Of a stretch of 64,000 bases of DNA, positions 1 through 12,800 are shown piece by piece. The notes beneath the pieces were generated by a model that made no database searches, had not been told where the DNA came from, and saw only the letters and a program-made list of their open reading frames with translations. The DNA lies in the NCBI GenBank assembly GCA_024734555.1, contig JANPWX010000336.1, forward strand, positions 2,268,905-2,332,904. The letters run 5' to 3'. A program made the translations under genes and the position numbers. Each line of letters begins with the position of its first letter. The stretch's first letter is position 1. This DNA comes from Trochalopteron elliotii. Lineage: Eukaryota > Chordata > Aves > Passeriformes > Leiothrichidae.

Positions 1-265
1 CCCAATCCAAGGTCTCATTCCAGCATCCTCCTGTGAGAGCCCCCAGCCACATGTCTGCACCCCAGTGCTTTGCCCCTCTTCCCATCAACTCCCAGCAAGG
101 CCTCCTGCCCATGGCCTCTGGCTTCCTTTCTGTCCAGGCTTTCAGGGAGAGAGGGGCTCAGGAGAAGGAGGAGAAAGTGTTGCAGGGAAGGCTGTGAGAG
201 GAGGCTTTGCTTTGCTGAGGTCTTGTATCTTCACTGAAATGCAGTAGCAGGGAGGTCCCCTCTCC
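1..265 (-). other. MLPH: MLPH 3' untranslated region (partial)
   Basis: Sequence after the stop codon, on the minus strand, to the window edge. I see no AATAAA or ATTAAA on this strand here, so the transcript end is likely to the left of the window. Confidence 0.6.
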
Positions 266-292
266 TCAGGACAGGTGGGTCATCACAGGCTT
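266..292 (-). CDS. MLPH: MLPH coding exon 16 (last eight residues and stop)
   Basis: 27 bp encoding KPVMTHLS and TGA (268-266), joined to the preceding ...RLFA. It corresponds to the mammalian FAKPVVAHQS terminus. The acceptor is TGCCTTGCAG. It is too short for an open-frame search and is found by phase and homology. The 3'UTR runs left from here. No polyadenylation signal for this strand is visible before position 1, so the UTR probably continues outside the window. Confidence 0.85.
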   Translation of the reverse strand, partial: KPVMTHLS

Positions 293-829
293 CTGCAAGG
301 CACAAGGAGGAGAAACCTCAGCCCACCACCCTGTCCACACCTCCCTGAGCCAACCCAGCCTGCTCCTTATCCCTTCCAGCTGCCACTGCACGGAGTGAGC
401 CCCTGCCCCATCCCATGGACTGTTGGGAAAGATGGGACAGGAAAAGCTTACAAATATGATTGCCTGGCAAAAGATACTGAGAATATAAAACCCATGAATA
501 AAATAGAAATGAAAGCCAGCTTTGAGATGTGATCATGGCAGGCTGGAAGACGGTGATTGTAACAAACAATGGGATGCTAAGGGACCCAAGGGTGTAGCCC
601 CACTGCACCCTGCCAAGGTATCAGGGAAAAGATAGATAAAAAGACAGCCTTTAGAGTTTAAAATACAAAGTGATATGGTAATACAGCAGTTCTTATAGGC
701 TGTATGCAAAGTCTGTAGGTTTTGTATCTCGCATGGGTTGGTCACTGTAAATTAAAACATTCAACACATAAGGAGATACAATGTATTGTAACAAAGTTCT
801 CGCCCCTTCTTACCTTACCTCACTTACCC

Positions 830-873
<44 letters not shown>

Positions 874-3800
874 GGACTTCCCCTTAGCCCAGGCTGGTGG
901 CTGAAGGCCCTTTTTACCCACCACCCTTGCAATGAAACCACGTGTTCTCTCAAAAATATCTCAAGTTTGCAGAGTTCCCTCTCCCTGCCATCCTCTGATG
1001 CTCCTACAGTGGACCACACAGGCACTGGGAATTCCAAGCTGTCCATCCTTCCTGGGGCTGGGGACATCCTGAGTGGCTGTTCCTGCCCTCAGCAGAAAGC
1101 AGGGGGGAGCTGAGGGCTCCACCAGCCTGAGGGGAAAGTGGGGAAGGGCAGCCCCATGGAAGGGAGGCCTGCAGCCCTCCCGTGGGGCCGGGTCTGTACC
1201 GCAAAGAGCCGCTCCACCCTCCTGTTCTTCCCGTTGGGATTCCTCTGGGTCAGCGAGCCGCGGTACACGGAATTGCGGTCAAAGGAGTCGTCAAAACCTG
1301 GAGAGAGGGAAGGGAGATGGGCAGCAGCTCCTCACACACCTCACCAGAGGTGTCAGCCACCCACCAAACCACTTGGGATTTACTAATCCCCCGCTGGCTG
1401 CGGGTTTGGACGTGTCCCGGCGCTTCCCTCCGCGCGAGGGTGATGGGGAAGCACGTTGGTAACAAGGAGACAAGAACTGCTGCTGCTCAGCTCTCCAGAG
1501 CTCTGTGTGAGCTGGGTCAGCCTGGCTGCAGTCCACTGCCAGGGCCTGAGCTCTGGAAAGCTCCGTGGTACAACAAAACTCCAGCCTGGGAGAATTTCTC
1601 GCTGCCCCAGCCTGTGGGACTCTTCTTAACCTGTTAATTCATCTCCTCTCCTCTGCCACTGACTTCCACCATGTAAAAATGGGCCCAAGAAACTCATCAT
1701 CTCTCTCCCAGCTTGCACCTTTTCAGGCCCAACTTTCCAAGTGACTGCCCTGCCAGGCAGGCAGTGAGGAGACCAAATGACCCCCTGGCCCAGCCCAGGC
1801 ACGGGGGATTAGTTTTGCCTGGTGACGTCTGTCCCCACAGCAAATCCCTCCATTTCCTCGCAGGGCTGACGTGTCCCACGGGCTGCCTTTATCTGCCTGC
1901 CCTTTGCAGGAAGGAGGGCAGATGACTCCTCCTCAGGATGAGGGCAAGGGAGCTTTCCACCTACCAGCTCCAGCCTGGGGAAAAGCACTGTTAATTGTCT
2001 GTGTGAATGGGGGAAATGCTGTTCCACCTCTGCATTAAATGATCTTTCCCCCCTTCCTCCATTCATCTTCCATTATCTGGAAGGAGAGCCACTCCTTTTG
2101 CCATTAAGCTTGTGAGGAGAGATAAGAGAGAAACAGAAAAGTAATTTCCTAATGGGTCTCGCTGATTTTGGTCAGGATGAAACATTTCCAGTGATTGTCC
2201 CCCTACCACACAAGCTGCTGTGCCAACTTTCAGATCACCATCTACTTTGAAGCTCTCCCAAGCTGCTGTTTGTCCATAGCTGGGCCTTGGAGGACTTCTT
2301 GCCCCCCAGCAGAGACCAATGGCTGAGTCAGGTGGGCAGCAGGGTCAAGATTCACAGAGTCATGGAATGGTTTGTGTTGAAAGAAACTTGAAATCCCCTC
2401 TTGTTCCACCCACCTGCCACGGGCAGGGACACCTTCCACTAGACCAGGCTGCTCTAAACCCCATCCAACCTGGCCTGAAACACTTCCAGGGGTGGGGCAT
2501 GTCATCCAGGGAAGGATACCTTCCCCAGGGTGGCCAAGGAAGGGAGAAATTGCTGTGAAAAGAGAGGATGGGCTTAGGTGAGGCTTTGAGGCCTAAGAGC
2601 CCACGGGATGCCACAGAGAAAGGAATGCAGGCGTGTCTCCCTGGACTCTGGGGTGGCTGCAGAGGACTCCTGGCTCTTGGAGGACTTGCCCACCTCAGCC
2701 TGATCTCTGCTCTCCCATCAGTGTCCCCAGCCCTGCCAGCTGCTGCCTCCTTTCCCAGTTATCCAGCACAGGTTTCCCCTGTGGCTGTCCTACAGGGAAG
2801 GGGACTCCACTGCAGCTGGATGCAGAGAGAGAGGGAGGATCAGCATCCCCCAAAGCCCAGCCCAGCCATCCACAGGCCCCCATCTCCCACGGGCAGGGCC
2901 CTGGTCCTTACTGGTGATTTCCAGGGGACTGTTGAACTTCCTCCTGAACCTCTGCAGTCTGGGCATTGCCTGCAAGAGAAAGGGAGCAGACTGCTGTGGG
3001 GAAGGGATGGGAGGGCAGAGGTCTCCACTGAGGCCACTGCTTTGATGGCAGTCCCCTGGAGACCCTGGTGGTGTCCAGGCTTAGCTCTGTGCCACAGGCA
3101 CAGCCTGTGATTAAACACACACTCACTTTAATGTCATCCAAAGACTCCCCAGCACTGCTGCTGGCAGGACCAGGAGAATGCAGACGGGCAGCCTGTGGAC
3201 AGAGGAAGGCAGAGGTGTCTCTGGGGGTGCAGGAGGAGGCAGACAGCTCAGTCTGCCACGGCAGCATGGGGAGAGCTGGGAATGGCTCAGCGAGCCAGGC
3301 AGCCCTTCCCAGCACCCAGGGGCAGCAGCTACAGCTCAGGGGAGCACTTATATCACAGCCACCACCCTCCATGCTCACCTGCACACTCGACTTCTTCTTT
3401 GCCTTGTCCACAGACTTCACTGTCAGCCCTGCAGCAGACAGAGCTGCAATCCGGGACTCAATATCTGATATCTTTAGAGGAAGGAGAAAAGACATGCAGA
3501 TGGTGGTTGGAGGATCCATCAGTGGCTTTGTCTGCCATCACTGGCCAGGCAAAGCATCTGTCAGAGTCAGGCCCTCACCTCACTCTCTGCCTGCTGCACC
3601 TGGGCTGCTGCTGAGGCCACTTTGTCCTCCAGCTCCGACAGCTCCGAGTCGGTGGTGCCGCTGTGCTGAGCCCCTTCCTCCAGCTCCTTCAGGGTCTTCT
3701 CGAGCTGGTAGGTCTTTCCAGCAGTCAGGTACACCTGAAACACAGCAAAAGGGAAAGCTGCATTGAAGAATTAACCTTCCTGGAGCTCTCCTCTCCTGGC

Positions 3801-6800
3801 GTGACCGCAGCCCCAGATGCAGCAGCTCCCGCCACTCTCTTCTGACTGCCTTCTTGCCTTGCAGCACAGACAGTACCAGTCAGCTCTGACACGGCTTTTC
3901 ATCTCATTTTCTCTCTTCCCTGGGGTTTTTGAGAGCAATTACCAACAGTGTGAAGTGGTAGGAGACTCAGTGGGAACACAGGGAGGACCGAAACTCAGTG
4001 ACCTGCTGGAGAAGCAGCAGCACTCTGTGCTGTGTGCTCAGAGGGAGAGCAGGTACCTGCAAACCAGCTCAGGCTGCTGTGTCCTGTGAGGGCACAGCTG
4101 GGAAGGAGACAAGCTGACTTTCCAAAGCTGCTCAGTCTGTTTTCAAGGTGTCTGTGTTGCTGGGAGCAGGGTCAGCCTGCACCATCCTCCCTTTGCTGCC
4201 TAGAGAAGAGGGGTAAAAGGATCTGTCCCAATAAAACCTCCGTCTCCTCCCAGGTTACTACAGGGACTCAGGTCCAAGCAAGGCAGCTCAGGAAACATTA
4301 ACACATCAGCATGCCATCACATCAGATGATCAGATGTGGCCACTGTTCTGCTGACTGATCCCAAAATCTCAGTACTGCTACTGCAATTGCTGCTCCTCCA
4401 GCCCTCTCAGCTTTCCCTGGGCTGGGCACTGTGGAAAACTGCCTGGCAGGAGCCCTCAGCATGCACTGAACTACAGTTCATTCACCCAAATCCCCTCACC
4501 ACACTCCCAGAAGTCCCCCCCATCCCAGTGCAAATCCTAAGGCCATGCACCACCCAACCTGAGTCACAGGGATTTGCTGTTGGCCCGTCAGACTCTCCCA
4601 GTGCCCTGCAAGGTGGGTGGCATGCCTTGGAGGGGAGAACAGTGGCCAGCCAGCTGTGACTCAGCCAGGATCCCCCAGGGAGTGGCAGGATGACACACAT
4701 CTCCCAGGGCCATTGTCTACCCACCCCTGTCCTGAGCTGACAGCAGCAGCAGCAGCACTAAGCCCAAAGTTCTCTTCCTTCCCCTCTCTTGAGAGGGGGG
4801 GAGCCCCAAAACCATCATGCATCCAACCCTCTTCTCCTGGGATGCTGTACTTGGCCAGAAAGTATCCAGGTATTGCAGTTCCCTGTTTTTACTTAGAAGC
4901 TTTCCCCCGTGAGAGAAGAGTCACAGAGTGTGTCCTAAAACTCTGCTCCCCATTGCAGGACATTCCCCAAAGAGACATTTCCCATGTTTCTTTGGAGCTT
5001 GGCACAGGGCACTGTGGATGCAAACCATTTCCACAGGGAATCAGTTCCCATGGGTTTACAGTGGCTAAAAAAGCTGTCCGTGCTCTGGGGTCACACAAAC
5101 CCTGCAGGGGGATCATGCTCTAGCTGTGAACTTGTCACCTGCATGAGCCCATCAGCCCGAGGCACAAGCAGCCTTAGTGAAGAGGTGGGTCATGCTCATA
5201 AACCCCTCGATGAAACACAGTGCTGAGGAGGAACTGGAGGGGATGGGACACAAGTTCTGCTGGAGCAGAGAAGTACAGCAAAGTGATGCTACAGCAAGGT
5301 GGGGACCACATTCATCACCCAGAAGACCAGGAACCAAGGGAAGGAAAGCCACGAGACAGAGCTTTTGCTGTTGCAGCATCCTTTAAGAGCAGATTTTTAA
5401 TCCCTCTGCTGACCATCCTTTCAGCTGACCTACCCCTTAACAAGAAACTTTTGGGGAGGTATTCCTTTATATTCCCACCCTCCGCTGCCCAAAATCTCTG
5501 GGGGAGCCTTACATTTTCCTCAAGCTCCCGGTACACTTCGGCCACCTCCTTCCCATCTGCCAGGCCTGGAGGCTGCCCTGCAGGGAGGGCACAGCCCTGG
5601 CTCTCTCCATGCAGGGACTCCCACACCGCTGCCTCCGTGGCGTTTATGGCCCTCAGCACTTTGGCCGTGATCTCACTCAGAGCCTGAGCCGACGACCTCT
5701 GCCAGAGCCCACGTGGAGGGAGGGAGGGAGGAAGGGAGAGAGGAAACAAATAGGGATGTTATTTTAATGTGGTGTATAAAACAAGACGAGCCAGGGGTGT
5801 GAGAGGGGCAGCAGACCTCCAGGAGCTGTGGAGAGAGGGAGGAGTGGTAATTAACAGGCTTACGCTGCTCCTGAAGGGCTCTCCTCCAGGCGGATGCAGA
5901 GCTTTGATCTCAGCCCGGTGCTTTTCTGCAGGACGGCTGTGACAAAAGCAGTCACCTTAAAAGGCTTGGAAAAGAGGTGATGGAGGGATGTTTCCCTCCC
6001 TGGAAGCACCTGGCCACCCGAGGGCCACTCGGTTACGCAGCAGTTAAGATCTAATTGCAGCATATTGCTTTACACCTCAGCGGGCCTGAGCAGGGATGCA
6101 AACAACTCCTTGAGTTTGTGGCAAAAGAATAAAAACAAGCAGACCCCATAAAATGATTGTACTGCCACACTCCCAGAACTGGGGGCTAATGTCCTCTCTT
6201 GCCACCCCGAGGAGCACTGCTGGCAATAATGCCCCTAAGTGCTGCCCTCGGCTTGATGAGGTGCTAAACACATGTAAAAATGGGCCCAAGAAACTCATCA
6301 TCTCCCTCCCAGCTGATAATTCCCTAGAAACCAAGGAGATGGGGGTGACATATGTGCTGGTTGTGTTTACAACTGCATGTATTTCCAGGACAAGCTGTCC
6401 TGCAGAAAACCAGCTAACCCAGTCCAGATGATGTTTTTATCATTTTATGGTGCCTTCAATGGTACAGCAGAGTTTTTCCACATTTTCCATGAGGCTCGTG
6501 TGCTTCCATCACACTGCTCCCCTAGTTAGGAGATTTCCTCTTGACTGGAGGAACCTCATATCAAAAATCCCTCAGAATCACCCAAAATCCAAGCCTGGAT
6601 CTGTTGTAAGTATAAGGAAAGTTGCTGTTAAACATCATCCACGTTGACAGCCTTTAACTAAAGCTGATGCAGCTACTGTAGACATTTCTATCTCAATACT
6701 CCCCCCTGCTTCATAGCAGGGCCTGGGGGCAAAGAAAGTAGCAAATCTGGAGGATCTAGGCTTCATTTCATGAGAAACCAGACTCTTACACTGATACCAC

Positions 6801-9800
6801 ACAAACAGTTCAGGGTTTGAGCCTCTGTCTGCTGCAGTTCAGCAGCTCACACAGAAACTAAGTCCCCTTGGCTCAGTGAGTTACCACTTATCTGCACTTA
6901 ATTAGAAATGGTTATTAAGGTGATGCAGATTGTTCAACCTACCAGAAGTTGTGTCTGGCTGCAGCAATCATCTGAAAACAGCTTTCAGGCAAAAGGAGGC
7001 AGCAAAGGATGCTGTGGGTAAGGATGCTCCAGTGGCAGTGAGAGCACAGCAAATGGTACCCAAACCCACCAGGTTTTGTGTTGTGAGGAAGAAATGCACA
7101 TCAAAGGGAGGCTTCATGGCACCATGAAAGTCACCACAGCCTTGGATGACTGGAGCTTTGCAGGAGAGGAGAGGGGCAGAGGTGCCTGCTTCCTTCCTTT
7201 GCCAGCAGTGGAGGTGCTGGAGCAAATGCACACATCCCCCTTCCACAGGCAAGGCAGGAGGGAAGGGATGAACAAACCAGCCCTCAGAGACCCAACAATG
7301 AATGCTGACCTCTCCTTCTGTGCTAATGGATCACCCTGGAGCCTCTGCACAACTGGAGACACACTGCAGAGGTGCTGTGACCTGTCCTCCTCTCCCTGAT
7401 CCCTGTCCCCACAGGTCACCCACCACTGATTAGGGACAGGAGTCAGCACAGAGCTGGAAATGCAAGAGATGCTGATCTAGCAGACTGGAAGTGGGGTCAG
7501 GGATTTAGGAGCACTGACAGGTGTGGAAAAGACATTTCAGGCTGCAGCAGGTGCCTGACAAAGGCTGCTAGTACTAAATCATCACCAAGCTCTCCTCTCA
7601 CCCCAGGACTCTTCTCCATAGTGACTCCCAGATCCCAGGACAACTCCTCTAAGTAGATGTGGAGGTTGTGTACCCCTCTATGACAGGCAGTAGCCTGCAA
7701 GAACTCTCAGAGGATTTACTTTTGACTCTTGGGTGAGGCTGGGGGAGCCCACAAGGAGAAATGTCCGTATCTAACATCCTGGGACTTCCCTATCCCCTGA
7801 CATTGTTAAAGCAGACACAGACACAGCCCTGGTGGAGGTGTGGGACAGCAAGAGTCACATTTTCATGGTGTAAAACCATAAACCACTGAGAGCAGAAGGA
7901 ATGATGGATTCAGCCTGGAATGGTGTGGGTGGTAGGGCACAGATTACCTTTCTAACATCCCTGGCCACGTGATCACTGGAGGAGCTCATCTCTGGTTTCT
8001 TTACTCTCTTCTCTTCTTCACGCTCCTCCTCGTCAGAAGAGAATTCTTTATCACTGATGTTGCTGGCCAACTCCTCCAGCTTCCTCTTCAGCTCCTCCTC
8101 CTCAGCATCAGGATCAGTGTGGGACTCTGGGGCTGCAGACTGGAGGAGCAGAAGAAGGGAGTGGTGTGAGAGGTGGACAACGGGGCATGCCCGGGTCCAG
8201 ACACGCTCACCAAGCAGAGGAGCTCAAGGAGTGTGAGCACAGAGGGACTTTCAAACCACCCCAGGGAACAGCAGAGCCCAGTGAGCTGCACTCCAGCTCC
8301 TCTCTGAGGAACACAAACCCTTGACCTAAAGAACCTCCATTCCCATTTTCCCCATCCACAGAACTTGCTTGGTTTCCTCTGTGGAAAATTGCCTTTCCCC
8401 CACCCTTAAAAAGGCAGGCATGAGGGATTTGGGGCCAAAACCCACCACATTTTTGTTAGGAACCATGGCATGGCTGGTGGCTCTGAGGGCAGAGATCACA
8501 GCAACCCAGAAACAAGGTCCACCAGGGAGAGGGAAGCAGCCATGGGAATTGTCACTCCCTGAGGTAACTTTTGGAACCTCTGGATAATCTCATTTGGGAT
8601 GAGAAACCACACAGGAAATCTCCCTGCAGGATAGACAGCAGACAGCACATTGCCACCCACTCCTGTTGTTAGGTGCAATTCATGGCAGCTGGAGAAGAAT
8701 CCTATTAAATTCCTCTAAGAGATGTCCAGAAGTTCCTGAACTTGCTGACCCCTGCATTAAGATGGGAATACAATTACCTGCGTCACACCTGGTGGAGTTT
8801 TGTCTGAGCTGTTTTTAACAGCCTCCAACAGTGGCACCTGCAGCAGGCAATCTTTTTCCCAGGCAACCTATTCCAGGGCTTTGCTATCCTTTCTGCTGGA
8901 AAGCTTTGCTTCGTAGTTAACATCAGCCTGTCCCACAGCTGTTTAGACCCACTGCCTGTGCTTTGATTTGCCCTGGATATGGGAATAAACTGTGGGAACC
9001 TGACACTGTGAAAACCTCTTACTCTCTTGGTCAGGATTACTGATGGAAACCCCGAATGATTAAAATCGTGGCCATCCCCCACTGCGAATTTTAGGAATAA
9101 AATGGAGAAATTGCATTGTTTCATCCATGCCTGGGAGCCCTGCCTGTAATTATCACCATCCATTCTACTGAGCCATCAGCTGCCAGAGTGGTGATGGGCT
9201 CTCATGAAGGAAAAGAGTGCAGAGTCTAAAACTAGAAACCCAAAAATCAATGTTAAGCGGTCTAAGTATTCACAGATTCTACATTGTTGCTCAGCTTTAA
9301 CTTAATTTAGCTGTTTTCTTCCAAACTTGATGGCATGGTAAGATGAGGGCAGCTCAGAAGAGATACAGAAATGCTTCTTGACTCAGCTCTTACAGTCACA
9401 ATAAACAGGTGCCTTCCTCATAGGCACTGATTGAGTGTCCCACGATTTCAAATGAGCTGTCACAGCTCTGCAGATGCAGACACCACCTAACAAAGCTCCT
9501 GAAATTAGCACTTCGTGAAGTATCAGCCTGAAACCAAATTTTCCTTGTGCAGAGGGGGCAAGGAAGGCACTGGTTTGCACAGGGTCTAAATGGGTTAAAT
9601 CTCCTGCTGTTTCTGTCCTGCCATGCAATGTTTTCTAAGGCACTCCACCACCTGGAACTGGAGAACAGCCTGCAAGGCCAGAACACAGGAGGGAACCCAA
9701 AGAGCCCAGGCCATTGTGGCACTTGGGGACAGAGTTTAGTGAAGGGCTTGGCAGCGGAAGGGGAATGGCTGGACTCAGCGATCTTAGAAGTCTCTTCCAA

Positions 9801-12800
9801 CCTGAACATTCCTATGAATTTTAGGATTCTCTAAAGCAGCCTGCAATGCTGGCTGCTTCAGAGGAGCCTGTCCAGTGGCCAGGGGAAGGGAGCAGCACAG
9901 CCCAGAGCCCATGCCTGCAGGATTTCTGCCCAGTTACCTCGTCAGAGCGCGTCAGGATTTTTTCCTCCAAGCGGTTCAGCACGCGTTCGATTGCGGACAT
10001 GCGAGTGTTGAGCTCGTGGATCTACAGGGAAGGGGAGAGAGGGAAAAGGAGCAGAGAACAGCCCAGCCACCACTGCCAGGACAGTCAGGAAACAGTGCAA
10101 CCAGCAGAGGAAAGCAAGCAGCAGGACACTGCCGCCGTGGGCAAGAGTTAAAAGGCATTAAAAAAATAGTATCTTTTAAGTAATGTCTTAAAAATGCCAG
10201 TAAGCTCCAGGAGGTGCAGAGCAACCTCAAATGTGGAAAACTCCAAGCAATGCTGAGCCCCCAGCACAAGACAATTCCCACCAAAGCATCTGGAGCTTTG
10301 ATGCAGTGAATGTAAAACCCCATCACCAATGAAAGCACCAGCAATAAAGCTACCCATCTCGCCATCATTCCCATGCTGCCCCAAATTCAACTCAAACATC
10401 CATTTTCACTTCCTACTACAGCGTTTTTCAAGCTGTAACCACTCCATCACACACCTGCCAACACAGTGGTGGGGAGGAAGAGGGAAGAGGGCAGGAATTC
10501 CCCATGGAAAAAATCCAAGTAGGGAAACCAAACCTGAAAGTTTCCCCCATTACTCTGAAATTTTCTGACTTCTCTGTGCATTGGTTTACCCAGATGCTTG
10601 CCCCTCTCTTCTCCCTCACTTTTCTAACTATAGATGGGTCATGGAGAGAAGGGCAGAGAAATTAAAGACAGACAAAATCCTGAAAATCAAAGAGAACTTA
10701 TTTTCTGTGCTCAAGAACCAAGACAAACCTTTATGGTGAGGGCGGATTTGGATTAGACATTAGGAAGAAATTCTTCCCTGTGAGGGTGGGGAGGCCCTGG
10801 AACAGTTTTCCCAGAGAAGCTGTGGCTGCTCCATCCCTGGAAGTGTCCAAGGCTAGGCTGGACAGGGCTTGGAACAGCCTGGGCTAGTGGAAGATGATTC
10901 TGCCCATGGCAAGGGGGTGGAATGAGATATTTTTCAGATCCATTTAAACCAAAACATCTCTATAATCTATGATCACTGAAAACATTAAAGGAAGCTTTTT
11001 TTTCTTCCCCTTTAGAAATTGAAGTTTTTCTTTCTTTGAAAAAATAAAAAGTCTCTCTCCTTTGATCCAAACAAATAAAACATAAATGATGATAAATATT
11101 GCCTGTTTTATGACACTACCAGTGCATCACTGCTGTTCTGAGTGGCTTCTGCCCATTCAAAGGGGAGCAAGCAGCAAAAGCAGTGAGAAAAGGTGGTAAC
11201 AAAGAGATGTGAGGGGCAGGCTTTGTTTTTGTAACAATTTCCATTCTCTCACTTAGTTTCTGTGCTTGCCAGTGTTTGATTAATTAGACCCTCATAACAG
11301 CTAGGGGTGCTTGCATCTGCTTAAGGGAAGATGAATATAAAAACCTGGCACTGTGGAGAGCAGAGCTGTCATTACCACCCCAAACTGAAAGCATCTCAAA
11401 GGAGCATTAAATTCATTGGCACAAAGCACTTCAGCCCATTGCTAAGTGGTTTTTCAGTCCTGTTTAAGGCCTGAGTCTTGCATCAAGAAGCCCATCAGCC
11501 TCAGAGATGGTGACAAACCAGGAGTCGCCAATGCCATGTCCCCATAAGGAAGAGACTGGGAGAGATCAGAGCCTAAAGCAGGAGCTGCTGTTGATATTGA
11601 TGGAAATCTGCCAGGGCAGGAGCTGAAAGGCTTCATTCTCCTTGCCAGTCAAGGCTGGCTTTAATGCAGGGTGGGCATTCCATTAGGGCACATCTCCATC
11701 AGGAACTGGGTCACCCTGCACCTCTCCCAGTGTGACACAGGCTGACAAACTGTGCTCTGAATTAAAACACTCAAGGGGAATAAACTTAAAGCACAGCCCA
11801 TAACATCAGGGAGGGGACACTACCCCTTGCTGCTGAAGAGGGAGGACAGGTTATTTTACCCAAGCCTCTAACAGAGGCTCAGTGTAAAGAAGAGGAGCCA
11901 GACAGCATCAAAGCTTTGGGAATCCAGAACCACTGAGCTCCCTTGAGGTACAGCAGGGTGGCTTCTGGGGAGAAACTTGATAAATTGGAGCTATTCCTTG
12001 TGGCTTGGTCCTGTTCCTAACTGACTTCTAAAAACCTAAAGGCAAAGACCCACACAGTTACCAATTCAGGGCTTCTTTTCGTGTTTCATCAAGTTTAAGT
12101 GCTTTTTAAAATAGAGATTTTCTTTATTTAAGTTTTGTTCTTGAACCTTCAGCTCCTGGAGTCACAGGACAAGGGAACATCCCCTGCTTCAGTTACTGGA
12201 GAAGTTTCTTGTGTTTGGGACTGTATACTGTATCCTCTTCAAAGCTAAAGCAAAAGTGGTTTTCAAACGACCATATTTTGACAAACTTGCCCCTAAGGTA
12301 GTTTTAGGGGGGGAGAGTTTTCATCTGTGTGGTCAAAGAGCTGAGTTCTCCACCTCTAGAAACCTTCAGATGCCAAGGAGGTGCCTGCCAGGACCACACT
12401 GCATGTGAAGCCAGGCTGTGGGATAACACAGGGTTAACAAACATGATTCTGCACCAGCACAGAGCTGGGTGAAGAGCAGGCTGGGTGGGAGGATGGTTGC
12501 TGGCTGTAAACACATCAGCAGCTATTTAAACTAATGAGCTTAATGCTGCCACACCAGCAAATGGGGGGTAAAGTGGGAGTGAGAAGTTGCCTCCTCACCA
12601 TTAGGGTGACAAAGGTGACACCAGCCTTCCTCCAGGTGTGAGGGAGAAAACCACAGCCTGATGTGGGAGGCTGCCCAGCTCCTGGAGGAAGTTGTTGGTA
12701 GGAATTTGGCCCCATTTCCCCACTGCCAAGCACAGTGCACATTTCATGCCTAACACAGCGTGGCCTCATTAAGGACACCCAGTCCAGGGTTCTCCCATTT

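Larger units (their letters stand above)
1298..2911 (-). other. MLPH: MLPH intron 14, 1.6 kb
   Basis: Contains one copy of the 44-bp duplicated segment (1,670-1,713) and a CR1 fragment (2,352-2,500). Nothing else is recognised. Confidence 0.8.
8140..9937 (-). other. MLPH: MLPH intron 9, 1.8 kb
   Basis: Contains a possible old CR1 piece (8,795-8,985) and a CR1 3' tail (9,712-9,834) ending about 100 bp before coding exon 9 on the window scale. Confidence 0.75.

Noticed and set aside
810..1067. Open frames with RERERER or SLSLSLS repeats
   Set aside because: Direct translation of the (CT)n microsatellite.
2568..3519. Long open frames on both strands (180 and 203 codons) near MLPH exons 12-14
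   Set aside because: They run across MLPH introns and splice sites. Only the short exon parts match melanophilin, and the remaining translation has no domain features.
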